Assembly: GCA_002794465.1 (NCBI GenBank)
Contig: MTSL01000050.1
Location: 3,164 to 67,163, forward strand
Direction: 5' to 3'
Length of the DNA: 64,000 bases
Source: Paramicrosporidium saccamoebae
Lineage: Eukaryota > Rozellomycota
Shown: one piece after another, positions 45,209 to 54,953 of the stretch
How the letters are laid out: the number at the start of each line of letters is the position of its first letter
Numbering within the stretch: the first letter of the stretch is position 1
Notes under the pieces: generated by a model
The model's database searches: none
Told to the model about the DNA's origin: nothing
What the model saw: the letters and a program-made list of their open reading frames with translations, nothing else
Position numbers and translations under genes: made by a program

Positions 45209-45835
45209 ATGCGGTGGAGACAACTTGAGGGCGACGCAGAGGTGTTGAGTCTGTATGGCGGGGAGTTGGGACTTGCGGGACGTTTTGAGGATATTCCCTC
45301 GTTGGAAATTGACGTAGCAAAAGCGCTGGTGGAGCAACTGGACGAGTGTAATGGAATTGTCATGGTGGCACCCGTGACGTTTCTCGCTCACGCCCCGCTC
45401 TCCAACTACACCGGCTCGGCGGTACTCATTGAACAGAGCATTGACAATGCCTGTGGGGCCATTGCCCTGTATCATCTCCTGGCAAACACAAGTACAAACC
45501 AATTGGCCGTCGAGATACAATCACTGCCTGACCCAACGGCACGTGGAAAGTGGCTAGAAACCAAAGCAGCGCTTCATGAGCGGTTTGCTGCAATGGGACA
45601 GACGGAACTCCCCGATCTTTCCGATGAGACTGAATTGCATTTCATTTGTATTATCAAGAGAGATGGACATGCTATTTGGTTTGACGGACGCAAAAAACAC
45701 CCCATGAAAATTGATGGAACCGGTGAAGAATTTGTAAGCAATGTTCTAAGCACTCTTCAAACTATGATATCCACAACGTCTGATCAGAATGTCAATGAGA
45801 TGGCGCTTTTCGCATTTATTCCTCAACCTTGTTAG
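45209..45835 (+). CDS. Ubiquitin C-terminal hydrolase, UCH family
   Basis: Cysteine peptidase (C12) of the UCHL1/UCHL3 type, single exon, 208 residues. Catalytic features: oxyanion Gln and Cys in EQSIDNACGAIALYHLL (Gln76, Cys82), His in LHFICII and Asp in WFDGRKKHP. PLSNYTG-type crossover region precedes. Slightly shorter than UCHL3 (230) with no C-terminal extension, so not UCH37 or BAP1. It trims small adducts from ubiquitin. The ATG at 45209 gives a usual N-terminus (MRWRQLEGDAEVL). Confidence 0.92.
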   Translation: MRWRQLEGDAEVLSLYGGELGLAGRFEDIPSLEIDVAKALVEQLDECNGIVMVAPVTFLAHAPLSNYTGSAVLIEQSIDNACGAIALYHLLANTSTNQLAVEIQSLPDPTARGKWLETKAALHERFAAMGQTELPDLSDETELHFICIIKRDGHAIWFDGRKKHPMKIDGTGEEFVSNVLSTLQTMISTTSDQNVNEMALFAFIPQPC

Positions 45836-46013
45836 ACCCTGTCGTACCAGGCAGGACCAGAAGAATCAGAAAAGGCCAAATAGGACTATTGTACTTTAAT
45901 AGTACGTATAGTGACATGCAATATATAATAATTTTGCCTGCCACAAATCATGGCATGATTATCTTGGTGAATGTAATCCGATTGTTTCTCCTTGAGTCTC
46001 ATAAATATACAAT

Positions 46014-48713
46014 TTATTCGCCGTCGTTAGAGATGCTGAACAACGGCATGGGCACTGAGACTCCCATTAGAGTGGTAACAAGCATAGTAAGCTCTTCTTT
46101 TGTCCTGCACAGAAAACCAAACAAGATGGTCGGGTCCAGTTGGGGGAGGGATAGCTCGCAGACAGCGCGAGTGTGGCATTCCCTCCGATCCACCATGGCG
46201 TCTAGGGTGGAGGCCTGCCGGAGCAGATGGGGATCGAGATAGAGGAGAGCGTCGTCTTGGTAGCCGACAATGTAAAAGGCGCGGGCGGAGCGACCTCCAA
46301 TGATCCCAAGGGAGTGGGGAGAGGAGAGGGCAGCCTTAATGAGGACCGAATAGTCGGCATTGAGAGTGTCGGCGCCCAATCGCAGCGGCATCAGTATTAG
46401 CTGAGGCCTCAAGACGACTGCCTCTTTGAGTCGATACAGCGGGATAATTCCCTGCTTTACCAAAAACACATCAAAAGGAATGGAGGGGTCTAGGCGACAT
46501 TGCGTGCGCAAAGCTCTGGACAGGACAGATGGATTGAAATGTTGACCAATGGGTGTCCCGTATTGCACGCCAACCCGCGTTAAATGGAGAATGGAAAAGG
46601 TGGCAGTCGGATCAGCACTGTCGAGGAACAGTGCCAAAATCCTCCGATATTTGGCCAGAGTTTCGGGAGAGCCATAAATCTGGGCCAGCCTCCGATCGGG
46701 ATCGAGGAGAATCCTGGCCAGGGCCTCAGCCATCATTGATTGGCCAGCACGAATCATGCAGCCAAAACCGGCATCGCTGGAGAGAATGGAGGGGAGGAGG
46801 CGGGGAAAGTCACGTCGATAGGTAAACCAAAAACAGCTCTCAAAGGTCTGTAAAAAGTCTTCCATACATCCAACACAGCTGGGGGAAGTGTTGCGATTGG
46901 AACGTTCCCTCTTTGGACTGACGGAAGGCAATCTTGGCGGAGTGTGAGGAGAGAGAGCCTGTATTGTCTGTCGATTATGCAGAACAGAGGGCAGCCAAGC
47001 AAGCAAAGCAGTAAAATCAGCAACAGAGAGGGCACGAAAACACAACCAAGTGGCGGCATGGGAGATGGCAAAGCGCAGGGAAGAATCGGCAAAAAAGTAA
47101 AAATGAGCATTGGTAATGTCCAGGGGCATAGGGCTCAGATTGGTCATGGGAGAGCGAAGCATGAGCATCATGGAGCTAGGATCCTGATAGATTTCGCGAC
47201 AAATCCAGTCATGGATATGCTCCGACCACAACAGCACGACACGAGGGCCAGTAGGGGGACTGGACGAACCAGGATGGATGAGTACGAGAGAGTTGGGATG
47301 GGGGCCAATTTCAATACTGCAGCCTGAGACAAAGAGAATATCAAACTCGATGGAGGAATCCCGACTATGACTGGCAGAGATGGCCATCAGACTGGATAGA
47401 ACATCAACAAAGACAGTGCGTGCTTGCAATGCGACATTACGCTTGCATCGAATGGCACAATCGACATAGTGTTGTCCAGTCTGTGGAATGGCGTGAATAC
47501 TAAATACATAGGATTCCAAAGTGGCCGATAGAGTGGCATCATCGGCCTCTATGACACAGACTGTACTCCACCGATTGTCCTCCAACCAACTGGCAAGTTG
47601 TGCCAACACCAATTCGACATCAAATGGCGTAATAATCAGCCCTTCCCGCAATCCATAGTCTTCATCAGAAACACGGACCAGTTCGGCGCGTTCTGTTGAA
47701 ATATTCCGTATGCGCTTTACCGGTCCAACACTGACACAGCGTTTCCAGTGACCATTATCAACACTGTCGTTCTTGAATTGACGTCCCATTAACCAAATGG
47801 GCGATGGAGAGTAGAGAGTTTTGCTATTCTCCCGAGGATCGTGAGAATTGGCCATTAACTGACCGAGACGGGTACCGTACAGCCAAAAACCCATTTGTTG
47901 CAATAGATCGACAGTGACAACACTCTCAGCGTCCGTGTCAGGATCCCGTGGCGATCGCAGAGTGACAATTGAATCGGAGCGTGACACTGAGCGACTGGGA
48001 AGGTCGGTGTCAAGGTCAACAAATGAACCGGCGATGGAGACGGCCTGTGATTGATCGTCCTCCATTGCTACCGAATAGACTAATGGGGCACTTATGGGGG
48101 GTGCGTCTACTGAAAGTAAAGGCAACGGATGGTGGGAATCACGAAGCCATGAGACGGCATCTGCATGGAGCTTCCCCGTGTCCACCATCCATTCTTTGGT
48201 GAACAGTAATCGACGCTCTTGGTCAAACAATTGCAAACGCCGTCGGGTCCGTTCTGCGTCGGGCTGTACGAAACGACGTGGTAAGGTCAGTACATATGCC
48301 GTGTCTGTTTCGTCTTCTGTTGGTTTCACCCGCTCCACAGCCAACTCTTCCACCATCCCGTCCACCAGACGCGCCTCGTGACAGAACATTGGCTGACTGG
48401 CCATTGTGCGAAACACAATTTGGAATTGGGAAAATGTGTCAGTGAACATGTGTACTACGTCTTCAAGACGTCCTGTGGTTGGAAATAGTCGTGCTATTGC
48501 TGCAGTAGGCGACACATAGACGGGACGGGTAAAGGTCTCCTTTTCCACCGTAGTCACCAACATTACCGCTTCCACAATAATACTTGGTCCCGGTGTGCGC
48601 AACTTCGGATGACGTGCTGTCCAATTCCGCGGGGAGGAGTGTCCTGAATTTGATGGTGTAGACGACAATGACTGTAAAGAATGTGCATTTAATGCGTCAA
48701 CATTGTGGCTCAT
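46014..48713 (-). CDS. ATG4: Autophagy protease Atg4 with large extra regions
   Basis: Cysteine peptidase (C54) that processes and de-lipidates Atg8. Single exon, 899 residues; Atg4 proteins are usually 400-500. The catalytic C-terminal part (about 615-899) is clear: FWFTYRRDFPRLLPSILSSDAGFGCMIRAGQSMMAEAL with Cys652, GGRSARAFYIVGYQDDALLYLDPH with Asp827/His829, and FGFLCRTKEEL near the end. A first Atg4-like piece, FWLYGTRLGQ...SPSPIWLMGRQF, lies far upstream at about 276-313. Some 300 residues of unrelated sequence sit between it and the catalytic block, and about 270 residues precede it. The frame is open throughout, so this is an enlarged protein, not a splice mistake. Confidence 0.85.
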   Translation of the reverse strand: MSHNVDALNAHSLQSLSSTPSNSGHSSPRNWTARHPKLRTPGPSIIVEAVMLVTTVEKETFTRPVYVSPTAAIARLFPTTGRLEDVVHMFTDTFSQFQIVFRTMASQPMFCHEARLVDGMVEELAVERVKPTEDETDTAYVLTLPRRFVQPDAERTRRRLQLFDQERRLLFTKEWMVDTGKLHADAVSWLRDSHHPLPLLSVDAPPISAPLVYSVAMEDDQSQAVSIAGSFVDLDTDLPSRSVSRSDSIVTLRSPRDPDTDAESVVTVDLLQQMGFWLYGTRLGQLMANSHDPRENSKTLYSPSPIWLMGRQFKNDSVDNGHWKRCVSVGPVKRIRNISTERAELVRVSDEDYGLREGLIITPFDVELVLAQLASWLEDNRWSTVCVIEADDATLSATLESYVFSIHAIPQTGQHYVDCAIRCKRNVALQARTVFVDVLSSLMAISASHSRDSSIEFDILFVSGCSIEIGPHPNSLVLIHPGSSSPPTGPRVVLLWSEHIHDWICREIYQDPSSMMLMLRSPMTNLSPMPLDITNAHFYFFADSSLRFAISHAATWLCFRALSVADFTALLAWLPSVLHNRQTIQALSPHTPPRLPSVSPKRERSNRNTSPSCVGCMEDFLQTFESCFWFTYRRDFPRLLPSILSSDAGFGCMIRAGQSMMAEALARILLDPDRRLAQIYGSPETLAKYRRILALFLDSADPTATFSILHLTRVGVQYGTPIGQHFNPSVLSRALRTQCRLDPSIPFDVFLVKQGIIPLYRLKEAVVLRPQLILMPLRLGADTLNADYSVLIKAALSSPHSLGIIGGRSARAFYIVGYQDDALLYLDPHLLRQASTLDAMVDRRECHTRAVCELSLPQLDPTILFGFLCRTKEELTMLVTTLMGVSVPMPLFSISNDGE

Positions 48714-48918
48714 AAACCGGTATGGGTGGTCACATGGGCATCCAAGTCTTTGTAATAATTAGCCATGTGCAACTATGCGAACAGCAGAGGTATTGATCCA
48801 AGTGCGACTAGGTGGATAACAGAGACATTGATCCAAACCTTTCAACTCGAAATCTCAGTCTTGATTGCGACTTTAATACTTTTGCATTGACATATGCTAC
48901 CTGGGCTTCCAGGGTTCC

Positions 48919-51900
48919 ATGGACGACACTCAACATGACACGGCACCAGAGACAAGTCTCTTTTCTCAGATGTTCGTCACCTGGCTGAGTCCGCTCCTCT
49001 CGCTTGGCTATCGTCGTCCCCTTCAGCCGTCTGACCTGCCCGTCCTTCGTCCTGCTCTCCGTTCCCCTGACCTCTATCAACGTTTTGCTTCTCGCTGGGA
49101 GACCCGTCGCTCCTCTCCCAGTCGATACAGTGTCCTTCGTACCGGATTGGATGTCTTTGGGAGGCCATTTGGCTGGGCCGGTGTCCTGAAACTGGGTGGC
49201 GATATTTGTGCCCTCATCTCTCCCCTTGTGCTGTCCTGGATTATTGCCGACTTGAAGCATCTACCACGCTCGCTCCCCTATGGATTGGCCTTGTGTGCTT
49301 CAATATTTGTTCTGCAAATGATTAATACTCTCTCCGTCAACAGTTACTTTAACATTACCATGCAGTGTGGCATGAAGCTGCGCACCTCCCTCTCCGCCTT
49401 GATATATGCAAAGTCGCTCCGTCTTAGTGCCAAAGCCCGTCAGTCCTTTTCCACCGGCCAGATTGTCAACTTGATGAGTACCGATGCCGGTAGACTTGAC
49501 TCTGCCGTGTCCTTTGCCCACTACATTTGGTCTGGTCCCTTCCAGATTCTGGTCATTGTTTTCATGCTTTTCCGTCTCCTCAAGTGGGCGGCCTTTGTTG
49601 GAGTGGGCTGTTTGGTCCTTTTCATTCCCTTGCAAAGCGACATTACGAGAATGCTCAGTCGATACCGGAAGCGCACTGCGGCAATCACCGATCAACGAGT
49701 CAAGCTCATGCAAGAAGCCATCCAGGGCATTCGTGTACTCAAATTCTATTCCTGGGAAGCGAGTTTTCTGGAGCGACTATTTGCCCTGCGTAATGAGGAA
49801 ATGTGCCATGTGAGCAAGGCTCAAACGATCCGTTCTCTGACCACTGTGATCACTTCCATGGCTGCCATCATCTCATGCATCATCACATTCATTGCCTACT
49901 TTAAGATGGGCAATCAGCTGACCGCTGAGATTGTCTTTCCCACTTTGGCCCTCTTTAACTTGCTCCGCACGCCCCTCATCCTCCTGCCCATGGTCATCAG
50001 CTTTACTGTGGACGGGGCGTTGGCTGCCAGAAGAATAAGAAAGTTCCTCCTCGCCGAAGAATTGGACTTTAGCGCTGAACTAGACGACAGTAGCAAATAC
50101 GGTGTTGAAATTCAAGATGGAAACTTTGTGTGGGAAACTCTTGAAGACGACAACAAAGACAGTGACGAGAAAGGTGACGATAAGAAGGACAACGATAAGG
50201 GTGCATCTGCAGATACTCAGGATGATGGAAAATGTGTCATTATGGCAACTTCTTCTAGTCATCTTCTAACTGATAAAGCTGTCCAAGAACCCAGGCAAGC
50301 CCTGACGGATATCAATTTAAAGGTTGAAAAGGGAAATTTGCTGGCTATTGTCGGTGTTGTGGGTTCTGGAAAATCTACCCTGCTAAATGCTCTGGTGGGC
50401 GAATTAAAGGCAATTAGCGGAAAGGTAACATTTGGAGGATCGGTGGCATATTGTCCGCAGCAAGCGTGGATCCGAAATGCTTCGGTGCGAGACAACATTC
50501 TCTTTGGAATGCCCTACGACGAGAACAAATATTCTTCAATCGTCTCGGCCTGTGCGCTCATCCAAGACTTTGCCGCCCTTCCTGACGGCGATCTCACAGA
50601 GATTGGTGAAAAGGGGGTGAATCTGAGCGGTGGACAAAAGCAGCGCATCAGTCTCGCACGGGCTGCATATTCTGATGTCGATGTGGTTCTCCTTGACGAT
50701 CCGCTCTCTGCTGTCGATGCACATGTGGGAAAGCACTTGATGAAATTTTGCATTAATGGGATTATGGCTGGCCGAACCCGATTACTTGTGACTCACCAAT
50801 TGACTGCTGTCCATTTGGCCGATCAGGTAGTCCTCATGTCCAATGGGCAGATTGCCGAACAGGGATCGTATTTGGAGCTGATTGAGAAGGAGGGAATCTT
50901 TTCAGAGCTCGTTAGGATCCATGGACCGACGGCCTCTACCTCTTTGGTAACATCTGAGCATCCTTCGGCTCCTGATACGCCCACAAAGAAGGCTCCATTA
51001 GTAGGAGACAGTCCGGCCCCATCGAATAACAATAATGGCGGTAAATTGACTACAGCAGAGGAGCGGGTGGTGGGGGCAGTGGAATGGTCCACCTACAAAG
51101 ATTACATTATCGCCGCAGGAGGAATGGTGTTCCTTCTGGTTGGACTCTTGTCGGTAATGTTGTGGAATGTCACGAGGATTTTCACAGACTACTGGATTGC
51201 AATCTGGACGAGTGAAAAGCCGACCATTGAAGTCACTCCCAATGTGTTTATTATGGTGTATCTTTTATTGGGAATGCTCCAAGGCATTTGGGCGGTGAGC
51301 AGTAGTTTGGTGTTTTCGTTTGGCGGAGTACGGGCTGCAAAGACGCTCCACAATAATTCGGCAAAACGCATTTTGCATGCTCCCGTGTCATTCTTCGACA
51401 CCAATCCCACTGGTCGAATCCTGAACCGCTTTTCCAAGGACCAAGACACATTGGACAATCTGATCACTGAAACCCTGCGCTCATTTGTGCACACCTTTGG
51501 TCTGACAATGTTTACGTTTATGGCCATGGCCGTAATGGTAAGGTTCCTAATCCTTCCTCTAATTGTCCTGCTGGGGGTGTACTACTTTATCCAGTCTTAC
51601 TACCGAAGGAGCAGTCGTGAATTGAAGAGGATTGAGGCGTTGTCGCGATCTCCGCTCTATTCACACTTTTCTGAAACCCTCACCGGGCTTGCTACAATCC
51701 GTGCATTTGGCCAATCAACCCAATTCATGGAGCACAATCTGCGATTGCTGAACATTAATAACAAGGCGGCATATGCACAGTTGTCCATCCAACGCTGGCT
51801 GGGACTCCGATTAGAGACGGTGGGCAATCTAGTCATTTTGTCAGCATCCACCTTTTGCTATGTATTCAATGTTAATCCGTCGTTGGCAGGATTGACAATC

Positions 51901-52818
51901 AGTTATTCTTTGGGAACGACGGGCGTGATGAGTTGGTGCATTAGACAGTTTGCTGACACTGAGACACAGATTATTTCCTCTGAACGAATCGGACACTATG
52001 CAAATAAACTGGCCACCGAAGGGAACCCCATGGCTGAGCCATCTCCGCCAGAATGGCCAGCTCAGGGCCAAATCAAATTTGACACCATTTCCATGAGATA
52101 CCGACCCGATCTGCCCAACGTCTTGGAGAATGTGACTGTCTCAATTAAAGCGGGAGAGCGGATTGGAGTGGTTGGCAGGACGGGGGCTGGAAAGAGCTCC
52201 ATCATGTTGGCACTCTTCCGAATCGTAGAGGCGGCCGAGGGAAAAATTGAAATTGACGGCATTGACATTTCCACTTTGGAGTTGGCTGATTTGCGTCGTC
52301 ATCTTTCCATCATCCCGCAAGATCCGGTAGTCTTTGCAAACAGTGTTCGGTGGAATCTCGATCCAACCCTTTCCCACACTGATCAGGCCATGTGGGATGC
52401 TTTGGAACGAGCGCATTTACGCGAAGCCATCCAACACTTGGGTGGTCTGGATGCCCTTTTGCAGGATGGGGGAGAGAACTTGAGCGTGGGTCAACGACAG
52501 CTGCTGTGTCTCGCCCGAGCCATCCTGCAGAACAACCGGATCCTCGTCCTGGACGAGGCCACTGCCAACATTGATCTCGCCACTGATGCCCTCATCCAGG
52601 AGAGCATCCGTCGTGATTTCCCGGGCTGTACAATCCTCACCATTGCACATCGCATCAGCACTGTCATTGATTATGACCGTATTCTCGTATTGGAACGGGG
52701 TAAGGTGGTAGAATTTGATCCGCCCGCCAACCTTCTTGCCAAAGAGGACTCGCTATTTGCATTTCTTGTTCGTGAAAGCAATCAGCTTGAAAGTAGACCC
52801 CAATCTGCCCCAATATAA
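48919..52818 (+). CDS. ABC transporter, ABCC/MRP type
   Basis: Full transporter, single exon, 1,299 residues, with no TMD0. TMD1-NBD1-TMD2-NBD2 order. NBD1 (about 395-680): Walker A GVVGSGKST, LSGGQKQR, Walker B VVLLDDPLSAVDAH, where the catalytic Glu is Asp, normal for ABCC. NBD2 (about 1050-1290): GRTGAGKSS, LSVGQRQL, ILVLDEATANID and AHR. A low-complexity Asp/Lys stretch (about 412-440) precedes Walker A1. N-terminal SLFSQMFVTWLSPLLSLGYRRPLQPSDL is typical of MRP. It probably exports conjugates or lipids; substrate unknown. Expected at plasma membrane or vacuole. No NBD signs of decay beyond the ABCC asymmetry. Confidence 0.93.
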   Translation: MDDTQHDTAPETSLFSQMFVTWLSPLLSLGYRRPLQPSDLPVLRPALRSPDLYQRFASRWETRRSSPSRYSVLRTGLDVFGRPFGWAGVLKLGGDICALISPLVLSWIIADLKHLPRSLPYGLALCASIFVLQMINTLSVNSYFNITMQCGMKLRTSLSALIYAKSLRLSAKARQSFSTGQIVNLMSTDAGRLDSAVSFAHYIWSGPFQILVIVFMLFRLLKWAAFVGVGCLVLFIPLQSDITRMLSRYRKRTAAITDQRVKLMQEAIQGIRVLKFYSWEASFLERLFALRNEEMCHVSKAQTIRSLTTVITSMAAIISCIITFIAYFKMGNQLTAEIVFPTLALFNLLRTPLILLPMVISFTVDGALAARRIRKFLLAEELDFSAELDDSSKYGVEIQDGNFVWETLEDDNKDSDEKGDDKKDNDKGASADTQDDGKCVIMATSSSHLLTDKAVQEPRQALTDINLKVEKGNLLAIVGVVGSGKSTLLNALVGELKAISGKVTFGGSVAYCPQQAWIRNASVRDNILFGMPYDENKYSSIVSACALIQDFAALPDGDLTEIGEKGVNLSGGQKQRISLARAAYSDVDVVLLDDPLSAVDAHVGKHLMKFCINGIMAGRTRLLVTHQLTAVHLADQVVLMSNGQIAEQGSYLELIEKEGIFSELVRIHGPTASTSLVTSEHPSAPDTPTKKAPLVGDSPAPSNNNNGGKLTTAEERVVGAVEWSTYKDYIIAAGGMVFLLVGLLSVMLWNVTRIFTDYWIAIWTSEKPTIEVTPNVFIMVYLLLGMLQGIWAVSSSLVFSFGGVRAAKTLHNNSAKRILHAPVSFFDTNPTGRILNRFSKDQDTLDNLITETLRSFVHTFGLTMFTFMAMAVMVRFLILPLIVLLGVYYFIQSYYRRSSRELKRIEALSRSPLYSHFSETLTGLATIRAFGQSTQFMEHNLRLLNINNKAAYAQLSIQRWLGLRLETVGNLVILSASTFCYVFNVNPSLAGLTISYSLGTTGVMSWCIRQFADTETQIISSERIGHYANKLATEGNPMAEPSPPEWPAQGQIKFDTISMRYRPDLPNVLENVTVSIKAGERIGVVGRTGAGKSSIMLALFRIVEAAEGKIEIDGIDISTLELADLRRHLSIIPQDPVVFANSVRWNLDPTLSHTDQAMWDALERAHLREAIQHLGGLDALLQDGGENLSVGQRQLLCLARAILQNNRILVLDEATANIDLATDALIQESIRRDFPGCTILTIAHRISTVIDYDRILVLERGKVVEFDPPANLLAKEDSLFAFLVRESNQLESRPQSAPI

Positions 52819-53121
52819 TAATGTATTGTATTAAGAGATTTTTCTGAACGGTATCTGTGATATTGGGATTGAAGTAGAATGTGGGTAGGGTGGGGCGGAC
52901 AGGACAGACTTGGGAGTAATGACACTACGTCCCTACTCTGTAGATGTATTATATCGCGAAAGTCTGGTCTAATCTAAAATACTACGAGTCAGTACTCGCT
53001 AATGATTAGTGGTCATAACCTAGATAGATAGCCGTCTGATAAGACAGATCGGCCTTGACGAGTAACTGTCTATAAAGGCGTCACATCATTTTGTTCCGTT
53101 CGGCTCACTAGCACATTCAAT
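52819..53121. other. Intergenic between convergent genes
   Basis: About 303 bp between ABCC (plus) and the Tim17-family gene (minus). It has a GT/GGGTGGGG-rich strip near 52880 and AT-rich ends. No ORF, RNA or repeat of the families above. Confidence 0.45.
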
Positions 53122-53625
53122 TCAATCGGCTTTATTATAATGTCGGAGTGTGGAGAGTAGCAATCCGAAGCTCGTACCTAGTAACATTCCTCTTTTTAGA
53201 TTGCTCAAGACCTGTCGACGGTCTACTGTTGCAAACAGCAATCCAACCATTCCGCCTGCAGCTACCTCTTCCCACCATACCTCACCCCAGACCCGATTCA
53301 CTGTCCATCGGCCTAGTGAGAATACAGCAGCCACCATTGCCAGTCGACTTCCTAGTCGTACAGCCTCCCTACCCGCTCCCCACATCACCCTCCCATTTCT
53401 CTGTCGCATATACGCCAACACTGCGCTCCGGGTCCGCGGCGGGGTATGGTGGTGTTCTGCAAGGAACTGAAGGGATGCACTGCGTGTGCCGCGGATAGCG
53501 CCCAGGATGCAGCCGACTGCAAAACTGTATTCGAGGGCCCGCAGCGTATGGGCTACTCGATGGGCAGTGTTCTCATCTAATGCGGCAGTCCACTTGCCAT
53601 ATAAAGCTCCGATTAATTCAATCAT
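53122..53625 (-). CDS. Tim17/22/23-family membrane protein
   Basis: Single exon, 167 residues, about four helices with small residues: FAVGCILGAIRG, RLGSRLAMVAAVFSLGRWTVNRVWGEVWW, AAGGMVGLLFATVDRRQVLSNLKRGMLLGTSFGLL. The Gly-rich pattern and the GxxxGxxx packing fit the Tim17/Tim22/Tim23/Pmp24 superfamily. I cannot tell translocase, complex I assembly (TIMMDC1-type) or peroxisomal member. Start is 11 bp after the BCS1 stop on the same strand. Confidence 0.65.
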   Translation of the reverse strand: MIELIGALYGKWTAALDENTAHRVAHTLRALEYSFAVGCILGAIRGTRSASLQFLAEHHHTPPRTRSAVLAYMRQRNGRVMWGAGREAVRLGSRLAMVAAVFSLGRWTVNRVWGEVWWEEVAAGGMVGLLFATVDRRQVLSNLKRGMLLGTSFGLLLSTLRHYNKAD

Positions 53626-53636
53626 GCCAATGCGAT

Positions 53637-54854
53637 TTATTCTTTTCGCTCTGCAGACTGAATTGCCGAGAGCGCATCTAAGGGCGAATTCTTGAACTGG
53701 ATAAAATGGCCCTGTATTTCGGCTGGCGAGCGTTGCAGCGGGGCCACTGCTTCGGCAAAACGTGCTGCTAGATGGGGGTGGTTGGGATAGAATCGAGAAA
53801 ACATTCGCTGCACCTGGTCCTGTGTTGCCCGTCCAATGTATTCCTGTACATCCACTCGACCGGGTCGAATCAATGCGGGGTCCAATCGGTCGTAATGATT
53901 GGTTGTCATGAAAATGATGCGTTCCTCAGAAGAGGCGACTCCATCAAGCGCATTCAATAGTCCACTAAAGGTGAGCTTTCCGTGCGGCCGATCGGGACAG
54001 TTCATGGCCGAATCAATGTCTTCCAGGAGCAATATCGATCTCTCCGGTAGAACATTGAGTAGATGATTTAAGCGATCATCAGACAGAGCCACTTCGCTTA
54101 GATTCAGCAGGCAGATGCTGTAGTCCAGTTCACTGGCTAGTGCTTGGATGAAACTGCTCTTTCCCCCACCAGGCGGACCATGGAGCAAATAGCCGCGTCG
54201 GTAGGGAATTCCCCGATCAAGATACCATTGTCCCGAGTCGAGAAATTCACGCACATCCGATACCAGTGCCTCTCTGACTCTCCCCTCAAAGATCACCGAA
54301 TCCAATGTCCGTTTCCTCCGGGGATTCCCAAAGGGTCGCCATTCGGCTGCCCAACTCGTGTAGATGACCAACTTGCCCAGCTCCTGCTTGGCTGCCTGGG
54401 CCTGGGCCTCAGCCAACAGACTTGTGATGAATTCGGGCCGGCGTCCAATTGTGCTCAGTGTGATGGTCTCAAATGGGATTCCCGTAGTAATGTCCATGAG
54501 GGCAGATTTCTCGCGTTCTCGATTCACCTTGATCCAGGCGCCTTGCCACCGGAGATAATGTACACCGGGTGCAGGACTGAGACTCGTTGTCCCCGTAGTG
54601 CGGGCTATCTTTGCATTAAGTGTGAAATGCGAGCCGCTCAGCAGTGCCTGTTTCGTGAGCCATTGTACCATCCATCCATATGCGGGATCCTTGGAGGTCA
54701 CCTCTACCGTTGTCAAATAACGTCTCTGGACTAAATACAGCGCCTGTGAAACACCCCGTCGTAGCGCTGCGAATCCAGCGCCCACTCCTAGCAACCCGAA
54801 TCCGGCGCTAAAGTACGGATTGTCATGCAGAAGGGATGCTATAAGGTCCGACAT
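53637..54854 (-). CDS. BCS1: AAA ATPase Bcs1, complex III assembly
   Basis: Inner-membrane AAA protein that moves the Rieske Fe-S protein to its site in complex III. Single exon, 405 residues. N-terminal TM (GLLGVGAGFAALRRG), BCS1_N domain (about 40-190) including RRYLTTVEVTSKD and RRKRTLDSVIF, then AAA with Walker A HGPPGGGKSS and Walker B LLLEDIDSA, and arginine-finger region RPGRVDVQEYIG. Fits length and order of Bcs1. Together with QCR6 it shows complex III is made here. Confidence 0.95.
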   Translation of the reverse strand: MSDLIASLLHDNPYFSAGFGLLGVGAGFAALRRGVSQALYLVQRRYLTTVEVTSKDPAYGWMVQWLTKQALLSGSHFTLNAKIARTTGTTSLSPAPGVHYLRWQGAWIKVNREREKSALMDITTGIPFETITLSTIGRRPEFITSLLAEAQAQAAKQELGKLVIYTSWAAEWRPFGNPRRKRTLDSVIFEGRVREALVSDVREFLDSGQWYLDRGIPYRRGYLLHGPPGGGKSSFIQALASELDYSICLLNLSEVALSDDRLNHLLNVLPERSILLLEDIDSAMNCPDRPHGKLTFSGLLNALDGVASSEERIIFMTTNHYDRLDPALIRPGRVDVQEYIGRATQDQVQRMFSRFYPNHPHLAARFAEAVAPLQRSPAEIQGHFIQFKNSPLDALSAIQSAERKE

Positions 54855-54953
54855 CCCCGGTGACAGCCAATCAGCGCGCGATGAATACTATGTTGGCTGG
54901 TCCGCATTCCCCACCGCCCGAGTCATTGAACTTGTACCTTGGCACAGGCGCTG

